Source: Isoetes taiwanensis (taxonomy: Eukaryota > Streptophyta > Lycopodiopsida > Isoetales > Isoetaceae). From it: a stretch of 64,000 nt of DNA. The translations under genes were made by a program, and so were the position numbers. The notes below the pieces were generated by a model. It saw nothing but the letters and a program-made list of their open reading frames with translations, was not told the DNA's origin and did not search any database. Positions 39,076 through 49,309 of this stretch are shown piece after piece. The stretch spans positions 22,456,416 through 22,520,415 of the forward strand of contig JAJEKV010000011.1 in NCBI GenBank assembly GCA_021234155.1, in the 5' to 3' direction. Positions within the stretch are counted from its first letter, which is position 1, and each line of letters starts with the position of its first letter.

Positions 39076-39485
39076 ATCATGTAGGCAAAATTACCATAAT
39101 AATTCGACTAATAACAAACTAAACCTTGTGTGACTTTTCTAGTCAAGCTTTTGATGAACCTATACCAACTAATTCCAGATAAGTGGCACCAATTTTCCTC
39201 AAAAGTGTGATATTTGCATTTTGATGTGATCCTTTTTTAATTTGTAAATACCATTCTTGAATTTGAGTTGTAGATTTATGAAGCATTTAAAGCATTTTCC
39301 TCATAGGTGATAACACTTGAGCTCTGGATGTTTAGGTAAACATACCTTGTTGAAAGTGTTGCACATATGTGGCTTGTGTAATTATGGCCTGCCATTGTAG
39401 CTCCTGCCAAATGGAAGCTAGTCTCTAGAAACAGGACTCCAACAGCAATAGGTATGCGCATGTTGTATCCCAATGGCCACGCCAT

Positions 39486-40279
39486 TGTTGGAAATTCATA
39501 TTCTAATTTGCACATTATTTTGAGATAGATACAGATCACAAAACATGTGTACATAATTGCAGATTGGTAGATGCATCCTGTGGCTGAATGCAGTATCATG
39601 GTTGAATGCAGTAGCATGAAAAGAACACATTTGGAGCTGACATTCGACCTATGTATATAAGGGAAGTTCTTAGGTTAAGCATTGACCTAAGTATTATAGT
39701 TCTTATGAACCATGGAGATGAAGGTTAAAAACCATTGAAGTATAACGTGGTTTATAGTGAACCATTGAAATAATGAAAATAGACCATTGAAAATTATATG
39801 AAGAATATCCGGATGTTTGACGAGATGCCTGGAGCCATTTTTAGTTTAAATGGCTCGGTCCAATGCAGGAGTGCCATGATCCGAGATCAGGCTAACGGTC
39901 TGGCATCACCGCCAGACTGTTAAGATAAAAATAAGATGAAAGATGGATTGAGTAGATACAGTGTCTTCCGGATAGGTTTTTGTTGCGAAACTATTGAAGA
40001 TAGTATTCTAAGAAGTTCGAGCATTGGTAATATTATATGCTACAGTGTTCACTATGATTTAAGTGGTTCAATGGTTTGCACTTAAGTTAAGCCAATAGTT
40101 GAATATTTTATCTACAATAAAACTTGATCATTTGGAAGTTTGATCTATGGTAACATTGTTTAGGCATTGAACTTATGTTTGATTGTGATCATAAACATTA
40201 TGAGTTAATAATGTCCAAATGCCATCATTGTGAATTGGGAAGGTAATTTTCGATTGTATATGACACTGGATTTCTAACA
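39486..40279 (+). repeat. 5' LTR of the copia element
   Basis: The LTR starts TGTTGG, ends CTAACA and matches 44311-45105 almost base for base. It presumably holds the promoter, but I did not single out a TATA box. Confidence 0.95.
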
Positions 40280-40280
40280 T

Positions 40281-40292
40281 TGGTATCAGAGC
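40281..40292 (+). promoter_or_regulatory. Primer-binding site (initiator tRNA-Met type)
   Basis: TGGTATCAGAGC, the usual plant copia primer-binding sequence, begins two bases after the end of the 5' LTR. Confidence 0.95.
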
Positions 40293-40304
40293 AGGGTTAA
40301 GACA

Positions 40305-42080
40305 ATGGCAAGCAGATTTGGTGCAGGTCTGTTGAATGCAATTGATGTCTTTAAGGGAGATTCTGGCTTCCAAGTTTGGAAGGAGAAGATTAAACATGCA
40401 TTACAAGTTGAAGGCTTGTGGGAGATTGTAGAACCTGGTGGTAGAGGAGTGAGAACCAGCAGAACTTCTGCAGTTGCTGCTGAAGGAAGCTCGAGTTCAG
40501 TGAATGCTGGAAATGCTGCTGAGGCAGAAGAAGTTACACCTGCAGGAGAAGATGGAGTTGGTCAGGCTGCCAAGATAAGAGAGGCACAAGGAATAATTAT
40601 GAGCAAGGTGAACTCGAGTATTGTGTTGAAGATAAGAGGTATGCATCCTAGTGAGATGTGGAGTTACATGTTGTTGAATTATGAGGAAAAGACATCCTCA
40701 CAAATAGATGTACTTGAAAATGAGTTGAGAAGGCTGAAGTTTCATGATAAGGATAACATTAATGACTTCTTTCAAACATTTGATAATATAGTTGCTGATT
40801 TAGAAGGAGCAGGTGTACTCTGTACCCAGCAACAACAAGTTTTAGCAATTTCAAGGGCAGTGACCAGCATGGGAAACATAGCTATCTTTATCAGAACTTT
40901 AGCTAAAACTAGAATGGAAGCAGAAAGGATGTTAAAAACGGAAATTGAACAGAATAGAGTAATGGAAAATGAGGAAACCTCTCAAGTTCTGTTTGCAAAA
41001 GGAAAAGGCAAGGAAGACAACAAGAAAGGGGGAATGCTAGAACTTTTTGATCTAAATGGCAGAATAGCGAATTTGCAAAATGTATTGTGTGTTCCCAGCT
41101 TAGTTAGAAATTTAATTTCTATTTCCCAGCTGGTTGACATGGGATTGAAAGTAGTTTTTGAGAGAACTCATTGTAAGATCTTTGATGGAAATGAATTGAA
41201 GTTTTTTGGAAGAAGGGTTGGCAATCTTTTTGGAATAAATGCTCATCACATAGAAAGCATTAATTTGACATTAACTCCAAGTATGACAACATGGCATGAA
41301 AGGCTTGGTCATACAAACATTAAAAACCTTGAACTCATGGTGAAACAAGGATTAATCAAAGCAGCAGACAAGAAAATTGAAAATTACATGTGCAGGGGCT
41401 GTATGCTTGGGAAACATTCAAGATTACCTTTTTCAAAAGCAAAGGGCAGAGCAAGTGAAATTCTGGAATTAATCCATACTGACCTTTGTGGTCCATTAAA
41501 CATAAGGGGGATAACTGGCAAGAGGTACTTCATAACTTTTGTTGATGATTACAACAGAAAAACTAAGCTATATTTCTTAAGAACAAAAGACCAAGCATTT
41601 GAAGCCTTTAAATTATTTGCAGCAGAAGTTGAGTGTGAAACAGGGAAAAGAATAAGATGTGTTAGGTCTGATCGAGGGGGGGAATACATGTCTGGTAAAT
41701 TCATTAGATATTGCATGGAGAAGGGGATCAAAAGACAGTATACTTGCAGCCATACACCCCAACAGAATGGGGTAGCAGAAAGAAAAAATAAGACAATTCT
41801 AAATGCAACAAGATCCATGTTAAAACATGCTGGTTTGCCAAATTTCCTTTGGGAAGAGGCAGTCAAAACTGCAGTGCATATTCAAAATGTATTACCATCT
41901 AAAAGTCTTGGAGGAAAGTGTCCAGAACAAGTTTGGTCAGGGAAGCATCCAAATTTTGACATGTTTAAGGTGTATGGCTGTCTCGGGTACACACATGTCC
42001 CACAGCAGGTAAGACAAAAACTTGATGATCGATCCATTATTACCTATTTGGTTGGTTATGATGCTCATTCCAAGGAATAG
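40305..42080 (+). pseudogene. Copia Gag-integrase frame lacking nucleocapsid knuckle and protease active site
   Basis: This is a 591-residue open frame. Residues 1-225 are copia Gag (UBN2-like, with WKEKIKHALQVEGLW). After a lysine-rich AKGKGKEDNKKGG stretch (about residue 240) it jumps directly to the end of the protease/pre-integrase region (LQNVLCVPSLVRNLISISQL). The CCHC knuckle and the catalytic D-S/T-G of the aspartic protease are therefore missing, yet the frame is kept. The integrase follows with its HHCC-type finger (WHERLGHTN, CRGCMLGKH) and DDE residues in HTDLCGP, SDRGGEY and NGVAERKN. The frame closes at an AATAG microsatellite (42076-42096), where the normal link to reverse transcriptase is lost. 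Confidence 0.85.
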
Positions 42081-42275
42081 AATAGAATAGAATAAAAAGA
42101 AGAATAATAGAAAGCAGGGATGTGATCTTTGATGAAGATGTTTTATATAGACCATTCATGGAAGAGGGAAATATAAGAGAAAAGGAAAAGGCTGCTGAAA
42201 TGGGAAAAACAGTTAATAAGGACACAATGATGGAAAGAGTTAAATTCTTGGAAAATCAAGAAGAGATGGACTTAG

Positions 42276-43598
42276 ATGCAGAAAGCAGTTGAGAATAACG
42301 ATAAGGAGAAAAATGATGTTACAGGAGATAGACATGAAACTGAGTTTGAAGAAACCACAGAAATAAATGATCAAACTAGAAAAAGGATATGTGAAGGGGA
42401 GAGGTTGCAACAAGAGGCCAACTTTGATGTACAGAAATATGGCAGGAGAAATGATGGGAAGAGCAGCAGGATACAAAATCTAAATGCTCAAAGGAAAAAC
42501 ACAGAAGAGATCCATATGGTACTGGAATCAGGAATACCAGAAAGTTTTGAAGAAGCCATAAACTCATCTGACTGCCAAAATTGGAGAAATGCAATGGAAG
42601 AAGAAATAAAGTCATTTAAGAGGACATCCACGTATGAATTGGTGGATTTGCCAAAGGGGAAAACTGCTATAGGAAACAAATGGGTATTAAAGTTAAAGGT
42701 AAATGCAGATGGAAGTCCCAAATACAAAGCAAAGTTAGTGGCTCAGGGATATTCACAAAGGAAGGGAGTAGACTTTGATGAAACATATTCACCTGTAGTT
42801 AAACTAACCAGTATTAGAATCATTATAGCCATTTCTAATGCTTTGGATCTTGATTTACATCATATGGATGTATGCACTGCCTTTCTTAATGCAGATTTAG
42901 AGGAAGAGGTATACATGAAGCAAGCTCTAGGTTTCGAAGTTGGAAAGGAAAAGGTATGGAGACTAAAGAAAGCAGTGTATGGTTTAAAACAATCCCCAAG
43001 GCAATGGTATTTTTGCATTGATGGTTTCTTAAGGGAACAAAATTTCAGAAAGCTAGCAAATGATGGAAATGTATACTTGTTAAGAGAAGGGAAGGTTTTT
43101 TGCATAATTGCAGTTTATGTAGATGACTGCATTTTAGCAGCTAACAACTTGGCTTTTTTGAGTGAATGCAAAGACAAGCTCAAAAACAGGTATAAAATGA
43201 CAGATCTAGGAGAATTATCCAAGTTCTTGGGTGTACAAGTGAGAAGAGACAGAGAAAACATGAGGATTGCTTTAAATCAAAGTAAGTATATTGACTCTGT
43301 TTTGGAAAAATTTAATATGCAAGAGTGCAATGCAGTAAAGACTCCAATATTGGCTGGAACAAAGTTATCAAAGGAATTATGTCCTAAAACTGAAAGAGAA
43401 AGAGAGAAGATGAGTAAAATTCCATATAGACAGCTAGTGGGAAGTTTGCTATTTATTGCTAACAACACAAGGCCAGACATAGCATTTATAGTAAATGTCT
43501 TGAGCAGATACAATGACAATCCAGGTTATGAGCACTGGTTAGCAGCAAAAAAGGTTCTGAGATTTCTGAAGGGCACAAAGAACACAGGGATCATATAA
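42276..43598 (+). pseudogene. Copia reverse transcriptase frame
   Basis: A 440-codon frame holds the copia RVT_2 domain: NKWVLKLKVNADG, KLVAQGYSQRKGVDF, AFLNADLEEEVYMKQ, KKAVYGLKQSPRQWY and the catalytic VYVDDCILAANN. It ends at a TAA inside the linker to RNase H. It would be synthesised only as part of the polyprotein, and the upstream stop at 42080 prevents that. The first ~90 residues are a poorly conserved spacer. Confidence 0.85.
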
Positions 43599-43601
43599 TG
43601 T

Positions 43602-44090
43602 TCAAAGGACTTGAAACTAAGACGTTATAGTGATGCAGACTGGTGTGGGGATCTAGATGAATGAAAATCTACATCAGGATACATTTTGGTGTTAGGAGGT
43701 GCTCCAATAAGCTGGAGGAGTAAAAAGCAGTCATCAATAGCACTTTCTACAGCTGAATCTGAGTATGCATCCACTACTTTAGCAGCAAAGGAGATTATTT
43801 GGACTAGGAGATTGCTGGATGAATTAGAAGTAACACAAGGAGAAAGTACAGAACTTCTTTGTGATAATCAAAGTTGTATAGCTATGGCTAAAAACCCTGT
43901 GTTACATGAAAGAACTAAACATATTGAGATGGAAATGCATTATATCAGAGATGTGGTGAATAAAGGATTCATTCAGTTGAATTATATTAAGTCAGAAGAT
44001 CAACTTGCAGACATAATGACAAAGGCATTGAGCTGGAGAAGGTTTCAGAAGTTGTCAACAGACTTAAATTGCAAAGATACTAAATTATGA
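43602..44090 (+). pseudogene. Copia RNase H segment
   Basis: After the stop at 43598 the same frame continues with YSDADWCGDLDE, a second stop (TGA near 43663), and then [34 protein letters not shown] and [11 protein letters not shown], ending shortly before the polypurine region. These are the RNase H motifs of copia elements, with the DADW, E and D catalytic positions visible. The two stops separate it from reverse transcriptase. Confidence 0.85.
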
Positions 44091-44310
44091 AAGATATGCT
44101 GAGTTTTACAAATTTTACAGTGAAAAGGGGAACTGCAGACTCAATTTACAGTGAGACATATATTGTGGCAAAAAGGGGAACATGATATGAAAGGCATGCT
44201 GAGTTTCATAAATTTACTGTGAAAAAGGGGAACTGCAGACTTACAGTGAAACATATACAGTGGCATAAAGGGGAAGTTGAGTTTTTGCAAATTATAATAT
44301 GAAAGGGGAA
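44091..44310 (+). repeat. Repeated polypurine-tract-like modules before the 3' LTR
   Basis: Four A4-5GGGGAA-type purine runs occur (near 44124, 44170, 44225 and 44270), two followed by 'ctgcagact', before the tract that directly abuts the LTR at 44301-44310. Related segments starting 'atgctgagttt' repeat with a period near 100 bases. Extra purine tracts are known in some copia lineages and may prime plus-strand synthesis. Confidence 0.75.
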
Positions 44311-45105
44311 CGTTGGAAATTCATATTCTAATTTGCACATTATTTTGAGGTAGATACATATCACAAAACATGTGTACATAATTGCAGACTGGTAGATGCA
44401 TACTGTGGCTGAATGCAGTATGATGGTTGAATGCAGTAGCATGAAAAGAACACATTTGGAGCTGACATTCGACCTATGTATATAAGGGAAGTTCTTAGGT
44501 TAAGCATTGACCTAAGTATTATAGTTCTTATGAACCATGGAGATGAAGGTTAAAAACCATTGAAGTATAACGTGGTTTATAGTGAACCATTGAAATAATG
44601 AAAACAGACCATTGAAAATTATATGAAGAATATCCGGATGTTTGACGAGATGCCTGGAGCCATTTTTAGTTTAAATGGCTCGGTCCAATGCAGGAGTGCC
44701 ATGATCCGGGATCAGGCTAACGGTCTGGCATCACCGCCGGACTGTTAAGATAAAAATAAGATGAAAGATGGATTGAGTAGATACAGTGTCTTCCGGATAG
44801 GTTTTTGTTGCGAAACTATTGAAGATAGTATTCTAAGAAGTTCGAGCATTGGTAATATTATATGCTACAGTGTTCACTATGATTTAAGTGGTTCAATGGT
44901 TTGCACTTAAGTTAAGCCAATAGTTGAATATTTTATCTACAATAAAACTTGATCATTTGGAAGTTTGATCTATGGTAACATTGTGTTAGGCATTGAACTT
45001 ATGTTTGATTGTGATCATAAGCATTATGAGTTAATAATGTCCAAATGCCATCATTGTGAATTGGGAAGGAAATTTTCGATTGTATATGACACTGGATTTC
45101 TAACA
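44311..45105 (+). repeat. 3' LTR of the copia element
   Basis: It is the partner of 39486-40279, starting CGTTGG instead of TGTTGG. The right end is TAACA followed by the GCCAT target duplication. Confidence 0.95.
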
Positions 45106-45453
45106 GCCATACAGGGAAAAGTGCATGACAAGTCGATGACTGTTATGACAATCTTCAAAATTGCTCTTTATCAGCAGAATGTCTGCTGCCTCAATACCTA
45201 TTCCTACTGCCCTGCCAACATTAACAGCTACTAGATGTGGTAAGTCATCGTTGCCATCGCCTTCCATAACCAAATCTACTTGTCTGCATAAAGGATAGAT
45301 GGTTGTAGTTTACGATTTCAAGCATGCAACTCAGAAACTAAATCACCTATAATTCCTTCACTTTTTTTGCTTCTTTCTTGCTGTGCTTTCGCATGGCGTC
45401 CGCAATACCAACTTTCTTGGCAATTGAGTGTCCCCCTTCTCTCCAGTCGCTAT

Positions 45454-45944
45454 TGTCACATTTAAGGGACTGGACGGGACTCGAACCCACTACCTGAGGT
45501 GGTAGGTAAGTGCGACCCTAACCAAAAAAAGGCCACGATAATTTAGGCGAAACCAAATCACACTCCCGACACGATGGTTAATCGTCACACTATCCTCCCC
45601 TCAAGGCCCCCCCTCCTTGAAGGCTTGCAACCGGGGGAATTGGGGGCGGACCGAACTCGATCTGCAAGGGACTGAACACCGAGGAGTGTGACGACCACCA
45701 TCTGGACCCCCGTAATCTGAACACCGAGGAGTGTGACGACCACCATCTGGACCGCCAACCCTATTACGGGTTGCCCACGCCACTAGGGCATGAGTTGTCC
45801 AAATCATACTGTCACATTTAAGGGACTGGACGGGACTCGAACCCACTACCTCTGGAGTGGTAGCTGTGCAGCCTAACCGAAAAGGCCACGATGATTTCGA
45901 CGAAACCAAATCACGCGCTCCAGACCTGATAGTTAATCGTCACA
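45454..45944 (-). mobile_element. TRIM element with tRNA-like Pol III boxes in its LTRs
   Basis: Two direct repeats, 45454-45589 (136 bp) and 45810-45944 (135 bp), begin TGTCACA and end CGTCACA on the plus strand and enclose 220 bp of non-coding DNA. The perfect duplication GCTAT flanks the unit (45449-45453 and 45945-45949). On the minus strand each repeat starts TGTGACG, like the gypsy LTRs in this window. Each repeat also carries an A-box-like TGGCCTTTTCGG (45877-45888 in the right copy) and a perfect B box GGTTCGAGTCC (45833-45843 and 45477-45487), 33 bases apart in the right copy, with D-arm- and anticodon-arm-like hairpins. A purine-rich GAGGGGAGGATAG abuts the left repeat on the minus strand. 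The size and layout fit a TRIM; no usual primer-binding site was identified. The two repeats have clearly diverged. Confidence 0.85.
45672..45756. repeat. Internal tandem repeat of the TRIM, 45-bp period
   Basis: The block 'ctgaacaccgaggagtgtga' and its continuation 'cgaccaccatctgga' is present twice, 45 bases apart, in the TRIM interior. It accounts for a large part of the 220-bp internal sequence. Confidence 0.8.
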
Positions 45945-45949
45945 GCTAT

Positions 45950-47066
45950 CATACTTTTTATGCCCATGGACGAGAGCTAAAACACCTGCCCTTGCCAATT
46001 GTTCGATATCATTAAGCGATCAAGAACAAGACAATGTTGTTCTCACTCATTAGTCTTCCATTTACTACTGAGGGTTTTAGCCTTCACATGGATGCCCACT
46101 ATTTGCCTGCACAACATGCATAAATGTTTCTACGTTCCATAAATGTTTACTGGAAGGTGACAAGAATTAACCAAATATTGCAATCTAAAGTCAGATCCCT
46201 TAAACTAAATCTTATAACAAGCATTTTGATCTAATGGCGCGTGGACACAAGATGGAAGAACAAAGTTGACTGAAGCAGACATCAAACTGCAAAACACTTT
46301 TAAGGTTGATGTTTGTAAGCAATTTTGTGCTTAGCACCACAAGTGAGTCCCTATCTTGTCCAACGATGCATTTGACCAGAGGCAAGATTAAAAATATAAG
46401 AAAGCTCAAACCCATGCCTATCCAGATAAGCAATACATTGCGACAAATTTCACCTTAGGTGCACTCTCAAGTGCCTGCCCATCCTTGATCAGGCCTCCTT
46501 GTGTAGCACCTTCTCCCTGTGTACTCAACATGTCACAAGCATTGCAAATACAACCTAAGCAAAAAAAGTATGTTAATAGATTCCAGTCTTGCAGACTCTT
46601 CATGGATAAAAACTGTTTTGTAGAGTACAGAAATTGCATAAAAGCGGCGGGAGTTACAATCTGCAGATTTTTGGATTGGTGCTTAGCTTTCTGTGTTGCT
46701 ATCCAGGCAGAAAATTGATCATGTCATTCCATCCAAAAGCTTGCTCCTGGTTTCTAAATACTTTGGTTTTGCTATCAAATCATGCTTCTTGTCTGAATTC
46801 GATACTAGCTTTTGTAAATTTCCCTTGTTCTGATCATTTGGGTCGTGCAAACTTTTGGGGTTTCCCTAAAAAAGTGGGAAAAGGTGAAAAAACAAAATAT
46901 TAAAATACGGACGTGGATTATTTCTGGCTGACGTGTGAGGAAGACATAGATTTCCCTCTTTTTCAAGTCGACTGCGCTGTTCTTGGAGAGCCGATTTCTG
47001 AGCCAAGAATGCCGATCTGATCAGAAAGCTCAGTCGTTATATTGATTTCGAACATTTTCCAGGATA
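45950..47066. other. Remainder of the ATPase pseudogene and upstream region of the orphan gene
   Basis: The left part holds weak minus-strand ATPase remnants. From about 46620 to 47066 no gene is seen. This must contain the promoter of the plus-strand gene at 47067, but no clear TATA box or other motif was picked out. Confidence 0.4.
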
Positions 47067-48194
47067 ATGGCGCCTTCCGGCAGCATTGTAAGCTGTTTTG
47101 GAAGAAAAAAGCAGCAGCAGGAGGAGCCACACACATCAAACAGGTTGAATAAGCCATTCCGGTGCCTAAAACAGTTCTGTTGCATTGGTAAGATCCATAC
47201 CCAATCTTCCGACCCATCGGCCTCAGCAAATATTGAATTATCGGCCCCAGCAAATATTGCACCATCGGCCTCAGCAAATATTAAACCATCGGCCTCAGCA
47301 GATGATCCAGCAGCAGATGATCAGCAGATGATCAGAGGAAAAGAGAAGCAGCAGGAGGAGCCGCAGACATCAAACGGGTTGAATAAGCCATTCCGGTGGC
47401 TAAAACAGCTCTGCTGCATTGGAAAGATCCCAATCCAAGATTCCGAACCCATCCAAGATCCACCAAATAATGCACCATCGGCCTCATCAGAGAATCCGGC
47501 ACCCTCGAATCATCCATTCGGCCCAGAAATTGTCGGCAACGCAGCGGATTATCCAGAAATTGCAACTCTTTTAGCAACCCCAATGCGGAGAAGGCCGATC
47601 CAATCTTCCGAAATCGTCCAAGCTTCAGAAATTAACGAACCATCGAGCTCAGCAGATAATCCGGCAGATTTAATTCATCCATATGGCTCAGAAATTGCTC
47701 GCCACACAGCCGATTATCCTCCACTTCCAAATCAGACTGGCTTTCCAAGATTCACAGATCCGGAAATTGCAAGCCTTTTAGCAAGCCAAATCTGGCGAAT
47801 GCTGGGCGAAAATATTCCGAATGAATTGGGTTTTATAAGATCTACTCTCTTTAATTTCCGAACTCCATTCCTTCGCCTTTTTTACTTGAGTGGTCTTGTT
47901 CCTCCACCGGAGAGAGAGGGAGTTCGAGGATTTGGCGCTGGATTATACGATGCAAATCGATCGACCTGGGCTGCCAGGCTCCGGAATTTGCCTCCCTCAG
48001 GAATTGGGCTGGATTATGAGGATTTTGCAAACCACTACCGTATCTTTGCGCGGGATTATGTGTATCTTTTGGAGTCTGACAATCCACAGAGGATGTTGCT
48101 GGTGTTCATGCGAAGGAATTCTATGACTAATTCTTTAGCAGCTTGGCTGGTGCCTTACTACGATGTTGGGTTTCCTTCGTTTGCTCCTCCTTAA
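47067..48194 (+). CDS. Unrecognised 375-residue protein with internal duplication
   Basis: An uninterrupted single-exon frame starts at the first ATG of the region. Two copies of a basic, cysteine-bearing module lie at about residues 15-43 and 93-121; both contain TSN.LNKPFR.LKQ.CCIGKI. Between them sit four tandem PSASANI/LSAPANI-type heptads. A second duplicated motif, HP.G.EI....ADYP, occurs at about residues 147-160 and 206-218. The C-terminal third (FRTPFLRLFYLSGLVPP to the end) is not repetitive and looks globular, with no membrane segment or signal peptide. I do not recognise the family. A decayed copy of the last 65 codons lies at 49108-49309, so the gene has been duplicated at least once. 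Conservation of that copy's reading pattern suggests the frame is real. Confidence 0.65.
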   Translation: MAPSGSIVSCFGRKKQQQEEPHTSNRLNKPFRCLKQFCCIGKIHTQSSDPSASANIELSAPANIAPSASANIKPSASADDPAADDQQMIRGKEKQQEEPQTSNGLNKPFRWLKQLCCIGKIPIQDSEPIQDPPNNAPSASSENPAPSNHPFGPEIVGNAADYPEIATLLATPMRRRPIQSSEIVQASEINEPSSSADNPADLIHPYGSEIARHTADYPPLPNQTGFPRFTDPEIASLLASQIWRMLGENIPNELGFIRSTLFNFRTPFLRLFYLSGLVPPPEREGVRGFGAGLYDANRSTWAARLRNLPPSGIGLDYEDFANHYRIFARDYVYLLESDNPQRMLLVFMRRNSMTNSLAAWLVPYYDVGFPSFAPP

Positions 48195-48195
48195 G

Positions 48196-48560
48196 TTATG
48201 GCTGGTCTTTGCACCAAATTTTTCTCCGAAACCCAGAATTGTTCAGAATTGCAGGCTTATGGTTTGAATTGAGTATATCTTTGTGGCTGAGTATATCTTT
48301 GCAGGCTTATGGTTTGAATTGATCATGTTTCTGTGGGTCATCTTTGCACCAAATTTTTCTCCGGAACCCAGAATTCTTCAGAATTGCAGGCTTATGGTTT
48401 GAATTGAGTATGTCTTTGTGGCTGATCTTTCTCGGAAACCCAATAATTGTTCAAAATTGCAGAGAATTGCCTGCTTATGGTTTGAATTGATTATGTTTTT
48501 GTGGGTGATCTTTGCACCAAATTTTTCTCCAAAACCCAGAATTGCAGAGAATTGGGTTTG
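48196..48560. repeat. Tandem repeat downstream of the orphan gene, period about 85-120 bp
   Basis: Three to four copies of a unit containing 'ctttgcaccaaatttttctcc', 'cccagaattgttcagaattg' and 'caggcttatggtttgaattg' follow the stop codon directly, so they probably lie in the 3' untranslated region. The same unit follows the pseudogene copy at 49310-49560, showing that gene end and repeat were duplicated together. Confidence 0.85.
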
Positions 48561-48779
48561 AAGTGAATATGTCTTTGTATGTGGACATCTACGTGTCAAT
48601 TTGGACCATTTTTAGCTCCTTTTTCATATTTGCATAGAATACTGTTCTATTTGCTACTTGCCAAATGATCTATGATTATATTGAACCATTGAATGAATGA
48701 TGAGAGAATGACTCTGCCTACTATTAAATTCTAGTGTCTCAAAATCCATTGGTTTCAACATTGTAGCAAGTCAAACGTG

Positions 48780-49085
48780 TGCAATACTGTGTAGTGTGCT
48801 AGATCTTAATATTCTAGCACCCAAATATCCACAATCATGGAAATAAACATGAACACTAAAATGCCTTCATTTAATAGGCGAACTAAATTAGCATAAGCTA
48901 TTAACATAAATCGTTATACTTCCTTCCTTCCTTCTTTCCTTCCTGGGTTAGTATTTTTGTGGTTGCTTCTAGAGAAGCATTATTGTTGAATGAATGTCAA
49001 GAGAGTGACGAGAGAAGGTATGTTCAAGCAAGATCATGCAAAATGGAGGTGGGCACTAGTCCATTTTGTAAATTTAGTTGCTTAC
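48780..49085 (+). repeat. Segment duplicated at 55640-55960
   Basis: The stretch with 'gcacccaaatatccacaatc' through 'gttcaagcaagatcatgcaa' is repeated in the same orientation about 6.9 kb to the right with scattered differences. It has a short open frame (VASREAL... and VQARSC) in both places but no recognised domain. A CTTC-type microsatellite (48919-48942) lies in this copy only. Confidence 0.75.
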
Positions 49086-49107
49086 CTTTTGACAGAGAAA
49101 TTTGTCA

Positions 49108-49309
49108 CCTCGAGGAATTGGGCTGGATTATGAGGATTTTGCAATCCACTATGGTTTTTTTGCATAGGATTGTGTGTATCTTTTGGAGACTAGGAATCCA
49201 CACAAGATGTTGTTGGTGTTCATGTGAAGGAATTCTTCCACTAATTCTATAGTAGCTTGGCTGGTACCTTACTAAGAAGTTGGGTTTTCTTCATTTTCTC
49301 TTCCTTATG
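49108..49309 (+). pseudogene. Decayed copy of the orphan gene's 3' end
   Basis: Aligns with 47998-48194. Reading in the parental frame gives GIGLDYEDFA, VYLLE, LLVFM and AWLVPY, but with three in-frame stops (TAG, TGA, TAA). The start of the parent gene is absent; the left junction is at about 49108, next to the 48780-49085 segment. Confidence 0.8.

Larger units (their letters stand above)
39486..45105 (+). mobile_element. Ty1/copia retrotransposon, full length by LTRs, internally deleted
   Basis: LTRs at 39486-40279 and 44311-45105 (794 and 795 bp) differ at roughly a dozen positions by eye, so the insertion is fairly recent. The perfect target duplication GCCAT flanks it (39481-39485 and 45106-45110). 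A TGGTATCAGAGC primer-binding site complementary to initiator tRNA-Met starts two bases after the 5' LTR. A polypurine tract (GAAAGGGGAA) abuts the 3' LTR, whose first base is mutated from T to C. The internal region encodes Gag, integrase, reverse transcriptase and RNase H in copia order, but lacks the Gag zinc knuckle and protease active site and contains stops. It lies within the ATPase pseudogene. Confidence 0.95.
39370..46600 (-). pseudogene. Copper-type P1B-ATPase (HMA) pseudogene split by two retroelements
   Basis: Pieces of a heavy-metal P-type ATPase lie in the correct order on the minus strand. They are: 46585-46440 (EGATQGGLIKDGQALE, the stretch just before the phosphorylation site); 46000-45945; 45453-45340 (DWREGGHSIAKKVGIAD, hinge region); 45275-45106 (GDGNDD, the normally GDGxND hinge, then EAADILLIKSNFED); and, after the copia insertion, 39485-39370 (WPLGYNMRIPIAVGVLF, the next membrane segment). 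The invariant DKTGT phosphorylation motif is absent where expected, GDGxND is altered, and there are frameshifts and stops. In life such pumps export Cu+ across Golgi or plasma membranes; this copy cannot. The copia element (39486-45105) and the TRIM (45454-45944) sit inside it. Confidence 0.75.

Noticed and set aside
45451-45950. Two separate tRNA genes or SINEs
   Set aside because: The tRNA-like segments have an enlarged gap before the anticodon arm and an 8-base loop. Both sit at the same place in direct repeats that share one outer GCTAT duplication, so a TRIM explains the whole better.
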